A stretch of 64,000 bases of DNA. Origin: Streptacidiphilus jeojiense (GTDB taxonomy: Bacteria > Actinomycetota > Actinomycetes > Streptomycetales > Streptomycetaceae). Both the position numbers and the translations under genes were made by a program. The notes beneath the pieces are model-generated. The model was given only the letters and a program-made list of their open reading frames with translations, ran no database searches and was not told the origin of the DNA. Positions 7,648-17,719 of the stretch are shown here, one piece after another (position 1 is the first letter of the stretch; every line of letters starts with the position of its first letter). Location of the stretch: the NCBI RefSeq assembly GCF_000719095.1, contig NZ_JOEH01000004.1, positions 124,001-188,000 on the forward strand, read 5' to 3'.

Positions 7648-8346
7648 TCAGCGGGTCGGGGACAGGCCGAGGCCGGCGCCCGGGGCGGGGGCCCTGCGGA
7701 TGATCACGGCCCCGCGCGGGGCGGTGATCCGCAGCCAGGCCGGGTGCCGGTGCAGGGCGACGGTCCTGGACTGCCGGAGCAGGCCGACCAGGTGGGCGGC
7801 GTGCACGGCGCGCATGGTCAGCCCGCTGGGGTGGACCTGCCGGGACCAGATCGACTCGGCCAGGGCGTCCGGGTCGGCCCCCTCCTGGCGGAACTCGGTG
7901 ATCGCCGCCTGGACGGCGGCGTCCAGCAGCGCGGTGTCGAGGTCGGCGACATGCTCCCAGGAGGTGCGCGGCGGCAGCAGCCCGGCCCAGGAGGGGCCGG
8001 TGACCGGCGGCGGCAGCACCAGGTCGGCCGCGTTCTCGCCGCCCTCGGCATGTTCGGCGATGCCGTCCAGCAGCTGACCGGCCGAGACGGTGGCGTCCAG
8101 GGACTGCGGCTGGGGCTGGGGCTGCGACTGAGTCTGCAGCTGCGACTGCGTCGCCAGCGGTGCGGTTCGGACCACCAGCGGTCCGTTCTCGCCGAGCGGC
8201 AGCCGGCCGAAGACGGCCAGTGCCCCGTTCGCGGTCTGCAGCCGGACGACGGCGGCCTTGTCGTACCGGAGCAGCCTGCTGAGGAAGGCGCCCAGGGCGG
8301 GGGCCTCCCGGGGGTCGGCGAACCGGATCGCAGTCACTGTGGTCAC
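7648..8346 (-). CDS. conserved actinobacterial hypothetical protein
   Basis: A 232-aa protein of unknown function. It begins VTTVTAIRFADPREAPALG and looks cytosolic. A glutamine-rich stretch (QSQLQTQSQPQPQPQS, about residues 70-85) separates an N-terminal alpha/beta part from a mostly helical C-terminal part ending with a basic/aromatic segment. The GTG start at 8346 overlaps the TGA of the thioesterase gene by four bases (GTGA), so the two are translationally coupled. The order ssb, ettA, thioesterase, this gene recurs in Streptomyces genomes as I recall it, but no function is assigned. Confidence 0.8.
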   Translation of the reverse strand: MTTVTAIRFADPREAPALGAFLSRLLRYDKAAVVRLQTANGALAVFGRLPLGENGPLVVRTAPLATQSQLQTQSQPQPQPQSLDATVSAGQLLDGIAEHAEGGENAADLVLPPPVTGPSWAGLLPPRTSWEHVADLDTALLDAAVQAAITEFRQEGADPDALAESIWSRQVHPSGLTMRAVHAAHLVGLLRQSRTVALHRHPAWLRITAPRGAVIIRRAPAPGAGLGLSPTR

Positions 8347-8765
8347 GCGGCTACCGCTGCGGTTTCCAGGTAGTCGAGGAGGAAGGCGCGCTCGCCGGGG
8401 GTGAGCCGGCGCGGCCGGGCCGCCGCCAGGTCGTAGGGGACCACGACCGTGGAGGCCCGGACGTAGACCATGTCCGCGTCCTTGATCTCGTAGGCGACCG
8501 TGAACGAGGCGTGGCCGAGCTTGGTCAGCCAGGTCTCGATGGTGACCGGCTCCGGCCGGTAGACCAGTGGACGCAGGTAGTCGACCTCGTGCCGCGCCAC
8601 AACGGAGCCCTCGGAGAAGGCCTTCTCGCCCGCCTCGCCGGCGTTGGTGAAGGTGAAGTCGATCCGCGCCTCCTCGAGGTAGCGCAGAAAGACCACGTTG
8701 TTGACGTGTCCGAACGCGTCCATGTCGGACCAGCGCAGCGGACAGGCGTATATGTGGCGGGGCAC
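8343..8765 (-). CDS. acyl-CoA thioesterase, 4HBT hotdog fold
   Basis: 140-aa hotdog-fold thioesterase, predicted to hydrolyse acyl-CoA or acyl-ACP thioesters in the cytoplasm. The catalytic signature WSDMDAFGHVNNVVFLRYLEEAR has the Asp and the Asn-His context of the 4-hydroxybenzoyl-CoA thioesterase family. The remainder (EVDYLRPLVYRPEP, GHASFTVAYEI) forms the central sheet. GTG 8765 was selected because GGAG stands six bases upstream and the protein then starts VPRHIYACPLRW like its relatives. It lies 101 bp after ettA on the same strand and overlaps the next gene. Substrate unknown. Confidence 0.9.
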   Translation of the reverse strand: MPRHIYACPLRWSDMDAFGHVNNVVFLRYLEEARIDFTFTNAGEAGEKAFSEGSVVARHEVDYLRPLVYRPEPVTIETWLTKLGHASFTVAYEIKDADMVYVRASTVVVPYDLAAARPRRLTPGERAFLLDYLETAAVAA

Positions 8766-8866
8766 GGGGGTCTCCAGAGCGGGAGGGGAGGCGCCGGGGC
8801 AGGACGGGCTCGATACTGCCAAGTCCAAGCCTGCCCCGGCGGTGTTGCGGGTGGGTGTCGCCGGAG

Positions 8867-10531
<1,665 letters not shown>

Positions 10532-10621
10532 GGTGAACCGTCCGGCGTCGTAGGGGGTTGGTTTACAGCCTTCCATTGTGCCGCACCCGGGGCGGGGCCC
10601 CGAACCCCGGTGAGGCAGGGC

Positions 10622-11176
10622 TCACACTCCCCGCTCGCCGCTCCCCGGGGGAGCGGCGCCGACGAGTACGGGGGCGGAGGCGGTGGCGGTGGCGGTGTTC
10701 GACGGAGCGGCGGCCGTCGGGCGCGGATCAGCCGTGATGCCGGCGCCGGGGGCGTCCTCGACCGGCTCGGTCGTCCGCGTCGAAGCCTTGGCCACCAGCT
10801 CGGGTCGCCCGCGCACGGCGCGCCGGAAGGCCGAGGTGCCCCGCGAGAGGTCGTGCCCGATCGCCGTGGCCTCGATCTCGGCGGCGTACCCCCGGGGCTT
10901 CCCCTCCCCGTTGTCCCACTCCCGGACCCGCATCCGCCCCGTCACCAGCAGCGGATCACCCCGGCCGACCGAGGCCAGCACGTTCTCGGCCAACCATCTC
11001 CAGGACCAGACCGTATAGAAACTGGTGTCCCCGTCCACCCAGACCTCTCGCTGCTTGTCGAACCGCCGGTCCGTGGCCGCCAGCCGGAAGCTCGCCACCG
11101 GCACCCCGCTCGCCGTCGTCGCGTACCGCACCTCCGAGGCCACGTGCCCCACGACCGTCACCAAAGTGCTGTTCAT
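10622..11176 (-). CDS. ssb: single-stranded DNA-binding protein, SsbB-type paralogue
   Basis: 184-aa protein with one OB fold: MNSTLVTVVGHVASEVRYAT, FRLAATDRRFD, FYTVWSWRWLAENVLASVGR, DPLLVTGRMRVREW. The tail (about residues 125-184) is low-complexity Ala/Pro/Thr and ends SGERGV. It lacks the acidic DDDIPF-like tip with which the main SSB recruits replication proteins. In Streptomyces the tipless paralogue SsbB is needed for chromosome segregation during sporulation; this gene fits that class by length and tail. Start ATG 11176. DnaA-box-like sequences lie upstream. Confidence 0.9.
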   Translation of the reverse strand: MNSTLVTVVGHVASEVRYATTASGVPVASFRLAATDRRFDKQREVWVDGDTSFYTVWSWRWLAENVLASVGRGDPLLVTGRMRVREWDNGEGKPRGYAAEIEATAIGHDLSRGTSAFRRAVRGRPELVAKASTRTTEPVEDAPGAGITADPRPTAAAPSNTATATASAPVLVGAAPPGSGERGV

Positions 11177-11259
11177 CGCGCCCTACCCCTGTCCGTGAGC
11201 TGCTGTCCGGAACCAGCCTGGAGCAGAACGAGGCCCCGGAGCGGCGCCGGGCGCGGAGC

Positions 11260-11436
11260 TGTGGACAACCAGGGGGATGTGGAAAAGGCCCTCACTCGAT
11301 CGGGTGTAGTTGGCGACCGGTGCCCCAGCGTGACGGCAGCGGTGACGATGTTCTCCCGATCGACCCTGACCGTACACGCTCAGTAATCGGCTCCGACCAT
11401 AACGGCTGAGGCAGCAGCGCCGTAACGAGTGGACAA
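11260..11436 (+). promoter_or_regulatory. cluster of DnaA-box-like 9-mers in the ssb upstream region
   Basis: The 447-bp gap 11177-11623 holds no gene. It contains TGTGGACAA (11260-11268, exact complement of the DnaA box TTGTCCACA), TGTGGAAAA (11278-11286) and AGTGGACAA (11428-11436), all in the same orientation. Three boxes in 180 bp upstream of an ssb gene could titrate or respond to DnaA. The density is far below that of an oriC, so I do not call an origin. Confidence 0.4.
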
Positions 11437-11623
11437 CAGCCCGCCCTCTGGGCTCCCGCACCGCTGCGCCCAAGGATCCCACCTGCGATTATCAGACCGC
11501 CCAAGCGGGGGGTTACGGCCTACACCACCCCGCCGGCACACCAGGTGCAGAGCCGACCGGCGCTTATCCTGTCCCACGGCAGGACCCAGCCCGGCCCACC
11601 AACCCCGGCCTCTGTCCAGCCCC

Positions 11624-11696
11624 GCCCCCGTAGCTCAGTGGATAGAGCAGGTGCCTTCTAAGCACTTGGCCGCAGGTTCGAGTCCTGCCGGGGGCA
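11624..11696 (+). tRNA. tRNA-Arg, anticodon TCT
   Basis: 73 nt that fold completely: acceptor GCCCCCG/CGGGGGC, D stem GCTC/GAGC, anticodon stem GGTGC/GCACT with loop CTTCTAA (anticodon TCT, reads AGA), T arm GCAGG-TTCGAGT-CCTGC, discriminator A. The CCA end is not encoded. The AGA codon is very rare in this genome. The gene sits at the edge of a region with an integrase remnant, so its 3' part is a likely attachment site. Confidence 0.95.
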
Positions 11697-11928
11697 CCTC
11701 TTCTTCCCTCCTTCGTTACCGCCGTTCAGCCTGGTCAAGGCCCTGGTAGGCCGCTTGCGAGAGCAGCCGGACACCTTCCTATCGAAGGCGCCGGTGTCCG
11801 GCCGCGTCCGGTGAAAACCGGCGGGCTGCGGGTGTCCACGGCGTATACGCGGCGAAGTTTGAGGCTCAGCCCTCGGGCGGGGACGCCACGGTGACACCGG
11901 TCGTGAGCCGCTTCAGTGCGTCGGCCGC

Positions 11929-12530
11929 CTAGCCGTCGATCACCTTGGCGTACGTGGTGAGTAGCAGGGCAACGCTGGTCCCGGCCCATTCGGCTACCTG
12001 GGCTGGCGGCGTGCGGTTGTTGAGCCACTCCGTCAGGCAGGTGTTGCGGTTGTCGTAGACGCGCCTGCCCAGCGGCGAGGCGCACTCGTGCGGGGTGAGT
12101 ACCTCCTTACGGGCGCGCGTCCATGCGCGACGGTAGACCCCGCCGGCGAGTGGGCCGCTGAATTCGCCCTTGAACATCAGATCGGTGGGCTTCAGCCGTT
12201 CGCGGACGACGTGGGCACGGAGGATCTTGACGACGTCTGGATGAATGGGGACGCCGCGGCTGTCGCCGATCTCGCGTCCCTTCAGCGCTCGCTCGTCATG
12301 GCGCTTGCCGGAATCGGTCCAGTGGCGGCCGACTTCCGGCGTGGCGGTGTGGACGATGATCTCGCCCCCAGCCTTCCTCCGGTAGGTGGAAGTCGGCCAC
12401 GCGCAGGGCCACTGCTTCTTCCGGGCGGCAGCCGCAGTAGCGGAGGGTGGCGAAGAAGGTATGGAGCCGTTTGCCGCCGCGCGGTCGCCTGTAAATCCAG
12501 CCCAACAGGGCGGCCCCCCGGCGGCAGCAT
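11929..12530 (-). pseudogene. tyrosine site-specific integrase remnant, frameshifted and 5'-truncated
   Basis: Two pieces of one actinobacterial phage/plasmid-type integrase. The upstream piece (about 12375-12530) has FFATLRYCGCRPEEAVALR, containing the first catalytic Arg. A frameshift of one base near 12370 after EEGWG breaks the frame. The downstream piece continues MFKGEFSGPLAGGVYRRAW, then VYDNRNTCLTEWLNN (box II Arg) and AEWAGTSVALLLTTYAKVID with the nucleophile Tyr, to a TAG at 11929. The N-terminal SAM-like and core-binding parts are missing; the AIPR gene begins where they should be. It reads toward the tRNA-Arg gene 230 bp away, as expected for an element integrated there. The element can no longer excise by itself. 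Confidence 0.8.
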
Positions 12531-12891
12531 CCAGGTAAGCCCGCTTGCGGACTCGCTGCCCTCACTCAGCGAGCACATCCAGCAGCACCTCGCCGATCGG
12601 ACCGTTCCTTGGTGGAACGAGGACCGCGAACCTCACTTCCACTGGCACCGCACGCACACCTTCAAAGCCGAGACACCCGTGTAGCCCTGACGCGGGCAGC
12701 GTCCGACTTGGACGTCCCCTATGGGCGCGGTCATGCACGGCACACTCGGGCTTCGATCCGGGGACTGGTGCACCCGTCGAAGGAACGAGCGCTAAAATCG
12801 CGAACACTGTGATCCTGTCCTCCTGCGATGTACCGCGCTGGTCGGGAGAAGATCAGTGGCGGAAGTCGAGTTTTGTAACAGGGGGTACAAC
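12531..12891. other. gene-less junction between integrase remnant and AIPR gene
   Basis: No open frame here resembles a known family, and the expected N-terminal half of the integrase is not found. This is probably the scar of the deletion or insertion that brought the defence genes in. The AIPR promoter should lie within the last 100 bp; I cannot point to convincing -35/-10 boxes. Confidence 0.5.
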
Positions 12892-14634
12892 ATGCCGGGC
12901 ATGCCAAGTAATGCGCAAACCCTCATCATGCGGATTTACGAAGCGTGGAAGGAGGATAACCTTCCGTCTGCTGAGGATGCTGTAGCCTTCGAGGCCTTCG
13001 CTTCCGAATTGGCCCTTCGATCGTACGGCCTCGGGCTAGAGGAGGTGGAGGCCGGCATCGTAGGGGGTGGACAGGACGGCGCAATCGATGCTGTCTACGT
13101 TTTCTTTGATGACGGCCTGCTGGACGAAGACTCAGATGTGGTCACATCTTCGAGCAAGCCGAGCGACTTCGGGCAAGACAGGAATTTGGAGCTTTGGGTA
13201 GTCCAAGCGAAGAGGACGTCGAACTTCACTGAAGAAGCCATTGAGAAGCTGGAAGGAACGTTCCGGCGACTCCTGGACCTTTCACAGGCCCTCGATTCAT
13301 TTGCAGTTCTGTACAACAGTAAGCTCCTAAAGCGCTTTGGGCTATTTCGCGACGCTTGGGAAAAGTTGCTGGTGCGCCGACCCAAGATCAGCGTCAATGT
13401 GATCTATGCCGCCCCAGGTGACTCGCGGAATATCACCCCGCAGCTCGAAGCAAAGATCCATTCGCTCAAGCAGGTGATTCTGAGTACGGTGCCCGCTGCG
13501 GAAAAGATTTCCGTAGACCTCCTCGGAGATAAAGAGCTTCTAGCCCGTTACAATGAGCGTCCCCCTTACACGCTCGCTATGAACTACCAGGAGAGCGCCA
13601 CGAGTGGTCGATCGCACGTGGCACTCGTCAGGCTACGCGACTACTTCAACCTGATTGTCGACGAGCAGGGTAGGCTGCGGCGCCATCTGTTCGAGTGGAA
13701 TGTCAGAGACTATCAGGGAAATGTCTCGGTCAACCAAGAGATTCGGAAATCGCTTAGGTCTGCGGAGAGTCCCGAGTTTTGGTGGATGAACAACGGCGTC
13801 ACTCTAATCTGCAGTGAAGCCACCAGTAACGCGAAGACGTATTCGCTGTCGAATATTCAGATCGTCAATGGCCTGCAAACAAGCCACGAGATCTTTGAAA
13901 CTCTTAGAGACCCGGTTGCGCCGGAGGTCGGGGAGCGGATGCTGCTCGTCCGTATCATTGTCACGGATGTCGCAGCAACGCGAGATATGGTAATCAGGGC
14001 CACTAATCGTCAAACCGCCATCACGGACGCCTCCCTGCGCGCGACGGACGAGGTTCAGCGCAACATTGAAGACTACTTCCTAACTCATGGCTGGTACTAC
14101 GACAGACGTAAAGGCTTCTATAAAAACGAGGGAAAGGATCCGTCGAAGATTGTCAGCATCCAGTTCCTTGGGGCGGCGGTCACGGCGATGGGCCTTTCTC
14201 GGCCCGATAAGTCTCGCGGAAAGCCTACTTCCCTCCTGAAGAACAACGACGACTACTCGCAGGTATTTAATGCCAGTGTCGATCTAAGTATCTACCTCTG
14301 GGCCGCTCGACTTCAGCGACAAATCGATGGCTTTATTTTGTCAGAGGCTGCCGAGGCGAATATTGTCCAGAAGAGTAACCTCAAATTCCACCTGGCGATG
14401 CTCATCGCCGAGCAGCTCAATGGGGGCGAGCGGGTTCGGCGGCCACAGCAGCTGCGCAAGCTTGCAGTCGAAGGGGCTCAGGTTGGCGACGCGCAGCTCA
14501 AGTCGGCCTTTGAGGAACTTAAGGTTTGGTCGGCTGACTACCTGGAAGCCGAGCAGATGATTCTGGAGAGGGCCGCGAAAACCCAGGCCTTTAGCAACTA
14601 CTTGCTTGGTCGAGCAAGCAAAACAAGCGAATAG
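12892..14634 (+). CDS. AIPR family abortive phage infection protein
   Basis: 580-aa cytosolic protein. The N-terminal part (about 1-190) has a nuclease-like pattern, IVGGGQDGAIDAVYV with Asp66 and LWVVQAKR with Gln-Ala-Lys 105-107, the D...QxK arrangement of Mrr/PD-(D/E)xK enzymes. The AIPR domain covers about 270-500: SVNQEIRKSL, EFWWMNNGVTLIC, NIQIVNGLQTSHEIFE, RATNRQTAITDASLRATDE. The family is named from a plasmid phage-abortive gene. ATG 12892 was chosen over GTG 12856 because AGGGGG lies seven bases before it. Codon use and base composition are clearly more AT-rich than the flanking chromosome, indicating transfer. It sits next to a restriction-modification pair in a tRNA-linked island. 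Triggers and target are unknown. Confidence 0.88.
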   Translation: MPGMPSNAQTLIMRIYEAWKEDNLPSAEDAVAFEAFASELALRSYGLGLEEVEAGIVGGGQDGAIDAVYVFFDDGLLDEDSDVVTSSSKPSDFGQDRNLELWVVQAKRTSNFTEEAIEKLEGTFRRLLDLSQALDSFAVLYNSKLLKRFGLFRDAWEKLLVRRPKISVNVIYAAPGDSRNITPQLEAKIHSLKQVILSTVPAAEKISVDLLGDKELLARYNERPPYTLAMNYQESATSGRSHVALVRLRDYFNLIVDEQGRLRRHLFEWNVRDYQGNVSVNQEIRKSLRSAESPEFWWMNNGVTLICSEATSNAKTYSLSNIQIVNGLQTSHEIFETLRDPVAPEVGERMLLVRIIVTDVAATRDMVIRATNRQTAITDASLRATDEVQRNIEDYFLTHGWYYDRRKGFYKNEGKDPSKIVSIQFLGAAVTAMGLSRPDKSRGKPTSLLKNNDDYSQVFNASVDLSIYLWAARLQRQIDGFILSEAAEANIVQKSNLKFHLAMLIAEQLNGGERVRRPQQLRKLAVEGAQVGDAQLKSAFEELKVWSADYLEAEQMILERAAKTQAFSNYLLGRASKTSE

Positions 14635-14659
14635 GCTCAGCTGGCCGTCAGTCCAGAAA

Positions 14660-14687
14660 GGTCCTGGCCAGAGCCTTGGCCAGGACC
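14660..14687. terminator. hairpin between the convergent AIPR and NotI-like genes
   Basis: GGTCCTGGCCA and TGGCCAGGACC form a perfect 11-bp stem around a 6-nt loop (GAGCCT), 25 bp after the AIPR stop codon and 75 bp from the endonuclease stop. No T-run follows, as usual in actinomycetes. Confidence 0.75.
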
Positions 14688-14762
14688 CTCCGCGGTCCGG
14701 GGATTGCCAGCTGCGGACGCTATATATCTTGCCATCATAAGGCCGGCATCAACAGATCAATA

Positions 14763-15932
14763 TCAGAAGCCAAGTCCTGGCAGATTAGTCTTAAGTCGCC
14801 TGTGCAGAGCCGTCAGCACGGCATCTTGACTCCCTTGCCCAGCGACCGCCTTTTGTGGGGCGATATCAAGTGCGGCCTTACTTAGTGTAGCGGCATCGGT
14901 TCCGATGACCAATTCGACCGCCAGCGGCGCTGGGCTGCCCGCTTCTCCTGGGAGATTTGCTACATCGAAGACGTAGATCCAATCGCTCGGATCGGATCCC
15001 GAACCGTCCCAGAGTCGCTGTGTCCCGTCGGCCTGCTCCACAATTTCAGGATCGCCCAGAAATGGTCTCCATGAATCCCAGACCGGTTTTGGGAGTACGA
15101 GAATACATCCTACAGAGGATTCTCGCTTAGTGGCTTGAAACTTAAAAGCTACCTGATAGAAGGTCCGCTTGAAGACGTTGGAAACGTTTGGGCCCTCTAC
15201 CCTTTTCCCCGCCCATTGAGGGTTTTCGGATAGCTGATGATGAAAATCTTCGGGATGTAGATTGAGTGCATTGGTAAGGGCGTCAACGGTCTGCTTGTAG
15301 GTACCGTGCGTATCGGTGGTCTGGAGTTCAATTACACCGTACTTCCCTAGGCTGACGGACTGCATGGATGGATACAGCCCCTCCTGGCCAGGCAGAAGCT
15401 CTACCACGGTGACGTCGAAGGACATAGCCGGCGAACCGGATGTCTTGGGGAGGCCGATCTCGCCGCCCAACTTCCCCTGAAAATAGACAAAGACACGAGT
15501 TTCGCCGCGGCCTACTTCAGCGATCAACGCGTCCCGCTCTGAGGGTGAATCCAGGACCGGCGCTGGGCGGACGACGACGTGAACCGACTCTCCGATGCTG
15601 AAGAGGCGCCGAACCATCTGTCGCATGAGCCTGTTGTCCAATGCGCGGAATGGACAAACCAGCCAGTCCTGACGGCTCCCGTTGCTGGTAGAGCTGATGG
15701 TGCACACACCTGCTGAGTTTCGCTTCGCTGGGTCGTCCTCGCTGCTCTTCACGCATCGCTGGGGGGACCCGAGGGCCTGGCTCAGGAACGGGCACCGGTG
15801 CGCCTTCTGGTCGCTCAGGGCGGCGGGTGACCCCGAGACCACAGGGAAGACCCGGTGGCCAAACCACTCCGAGACGTGCGGACGGCCGGCGCTGGCGTAG
15901 GCGGTGCTCGTTTCGAAGATCGAGTTTGGCAT
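14763..15932 (-). CDS. type II restriction endonuclease, NotI family
   Basis: 389-aa endonuclease, predicted to cut a GC-rich palindrome. The four cysteines of the NotI iron-binding fold are present at Cys47 (RCPFL), Cys60, Cys77 (AGVCTIS) and Cys93 (LVCPFRAL). The PD-(D/E)xK-like site appears as Asp173 in SFDVTVVE and Glu202-x-Gln204 in GVIELQTTD, the unusual D...ExQ form known from NotI. Length agrees with NotI (383 aa). It lies 44 bp downstream of, and co-directional with, the methyltransferase gene, so methylation is made first. Specificity cannot be read from sequence; GCGGCCGC is the first guess. Composition is more AT-rich than the surrounding chromosome. Confidence 0.88.
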   Translation of the reverse strand: MPNSIFETSTAYASAGRPHVSEWFGHRVFPVVSGSPAALSDQKAHRCPFLSQALGSPQRCVKSSEDDPAKRNSAGVCTISSTSNGSRQDWLVCPFRALDNRLMRQMVRRLFSIGESVHVVVRPAPVLDSPSERDALIAEVGRGETRVFVYFQGKLGGEIGLPKTSGSPAMSFDVTVVELLPGQEGLYPSMQSVSLGKYGVIELQTTDTHGTYKQTVDALTNALNLHPEDFHHQLSENPQWAGKRVEGPNVSNVFKRTFYQVAFKFQATKRESSVGCILVLPKPVWDSWRPFLGDPEIVEQADGTQRLWDGSGSDPSDWIYVFDVANLPGEAGSPAPLAVELVIGTDAATLSKAALDIAPQKAVAGQGSQDAVLTALHRRLKTNLPGLGF

Positions 15933-15976
15933 GCGCGCAGCCTATGCCAACTGCTGCGCTCAGTCCGGAGTTTGGT

Positions 15977-17263
15977 CTAAACAAGAACTCCTTGTTCCAC
16001 CAGCTCGCCGTGTGAGCCGATCAAGGGCACGGGGCGACGGCGGAAGGGGTGGTCAAGGCGCGATCCGGGGTTGCCTTCGAGGCAGTTCCTGACCTCCGTG
16101 GCAATGGCATGGGCGAGCGGCACTGGTACCGCGTTACCCACCTGTTCGTACTGGCTGGACCGAGTGCCCTCAAAGCGGAAGCGGTCTGGGAAGCCCTGGA
16201 GACGTGCGGCCTCGCGAATTGAGATGGTCCGATTCTGTTCAGGATGGGTGTATTCGCCCGTTTTGGGATCCCGGAACCGAGTGACAACCGACCGTGGGAT
16301 GCCTTCCCAGGTCATGCGCCGGTAGCGGCGCGTGTGGTCTTTACGGAGGGCCCGCTGCATCCCCGGTGGCAGCATCTCGTGGGGTAGGTCGCGCCAGTCC
16401 TGGCCCGGACGCAGAAGCGCCAGTCGCTCCAGGTTGGCCTGAGTCAGCTTGGCGGCGTAGTGGTTGTAAAGCTCGTCTGAGAGCCCCTCGCGCATGCTCT
16501 TCTGGTAAGCGCTCTGGGGTTTGCCGCTATAGAGCTCTACCTGTTCGCCAGCCATGACGGCAGGTAGGTCGCCCAAGGCCTGGCGTGTGGTCACAAAACC
16601 GTCCAGCTCGTGCGGACGAATCGTGACGTTGGGAAGGAGTTCCCCGATGCGGTTCTGACCGTGCGTCGGAGAGGGGAAGCCGTACCCGGCTTGGATTTCA
16701 AGGTCCCGACGCCACGCGATGATAATCAGACGCCAACGCATCTGAGGTGCTCCGTAGCTGGCCGCCAGTAGCTCTGCGCACGCGGCGCTGTAGCCCCGGG
16801 CATTGAGGCCTTCCAGGATGGCGCGGAGGTACGCGCCCCCTGCCAAGCTGACGAGGCCTGGGACGTTCTCGATGACGATGGCTCGGGGCGCGAGCTCTTC
16901 GGAGAGTCGTAGGACCTCACGGAATAGGTTGTTGCGCTGATCCCAGACGACCCTGGAGCCCAACATTGAAAAGCCCTGGCAAGGGGGACCAGCGAAGAGT
17001 ACGTCCAGCTCACCTGGCTTGAGTCCAGCCGTCTGAAACACCTTTTCGGCATCCATGGACCGTAGGTCCGCTGCGATGAACTCGCCAGGAAGATTTGACC
17101 CATGGGTTTCGCCGTACACCGGGTCCAGGTCCACGGCCAGGCGCAGATCGAACCCTGCCTGAACCAGTCCGAGCGATGCTCCGCCGGCACCGCTGAACAA
17201 GTCGATCGCAGTCGGAGGTGCACTAGCAGCCGTACGACCACTAGTGATCTTGGTGTCATGCAT
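15977..17263 (-). CDS. DNA (cytosine-5-)-methyltransferase of the NotI-like system
   Basis: 428-aa C5-cytosine methyltransferase using S-adenosylmethionine. The motifs come in canonical order: I AIDLFSGAGGASLGL (about 19-33), IV AGPPCQGFS with catalytic Cys95, VI VIENVPGL (about 130-137), VIII QMRWRLIII, IX REAARLQGFPDRF, X YEQVGNAVPVPLA. The variable region between VIII and IX (about 200-330) is the target-recognition domain. ATG 17263 has AGGA about eight bases upstream. It protects host DNA against the adjacent NotI-like enzyme. At least three GCGGCCGC sites occur in core genes of this window, so if that is the target the enzyme is essential to the host. No C-protein or Vsr repair gene is seen nearby. 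Confidence 0.93.
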   Translation of the reverse strand: MHDTKITSGRTAASAPPTAIDLFSGAGGASLGLVQAGFDLRLAVDLDPVYGETHGSNLPGEFIAADLRSMDAEKVFQTAGLKPGELDVLFAGPPCQGFSMLGSRVVWDQRNNLFREVLRLSEELAPRAIVIENVPGLVSLAGGAYLRAILEGLNARGYSAACAELLAASYGAPQMRWRLIIIAWRRDLEIQAGYGFPSPTHGQNRIGELLPNVTIRPHELDGFVTTRQALGDLPAVMAGEQVELYSGKPQSAYQKSMREGLSDELYNHYAAKLTQANLERLALLRPGQDWRDLPHEMLPPGMQRALRKDHTRRYRRMTWEGIPRSVVTRFRDPKTGEYTHPEQNRTISIREAARLQGFPDRFRFEGTRSSQYEQVGNAVPVPLAHAIATEVRNCLEGNPGSRLDHPFRRRPVPLIGSHGELVEQGVLV

Positions 17264-17719
17264 GCCTGATCCTCACTGACTGGACGGTGAGACTGTCGCC
17301 GGGCTTGCTGCGCCAGCTGCCCTCCTAGCGTGCCATTCTCACCTGGAACGGTCGTGGTCTCCACCATCACTGGCCACCTGGTGTCCTCTTTGGCGTGAAC
17401 GGACCATCTACTCACTACCAACCCCAACGCTTGACCAGGACTCCTTGGCCAACCTTGGTCAAGGGTCTTCTGGCTGGCCCAACTGATGCGCCTTGGCAGG
17501 AACCAGATCGAGTCCAGGACCGCGGTGGCTTTGGTAACGAAATGATGACATCGCCAAGGTTGGACCCGTCGATCTACCTCAGCGCAAGGGCTGCGGTTCT
17601 AGCCGAAGGATGGTTTTCGGGGCCATGTGTGCGCCCCACCCAATCATGCGTGCCAGGGTCCGTAGGCTGGCGAACTGGCAGGAGGTCGTGTCGCGGGGCC
17701 TCCTAGGACCGTGCCATCT
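17264..17719. other. 456-bp intergenic region upstream of the methyltransferase
   Basis: No supported gene. It contains an inverted repeat CTTGACCA (17430-17437) / TGGTCAAG (17456-17463), and a second one, CCAACCTTGG (17449-17458) and CCAAGGTTGG (17554-17563), which overlaps the first. They may be remnants of a regulatory or att-like element. The methyltransferase promoter should lie near 17270-17330. Confidence 0.4.

Noticed and set aside
11260..11436. Chromosomal replication origin
   Set aside because: Only three DnaA-like boxes and no dnaA/dnaN gene beside them; an actinomycete oriC has many more boxes.
11658..11897. Minus-strand open frame ending CPRQDSNLRPSA
   Set aside because: This ending is the well-known translation of antisense tRNA sequence; the frame runs through the tRNA-Arg gene and is not a real protein.
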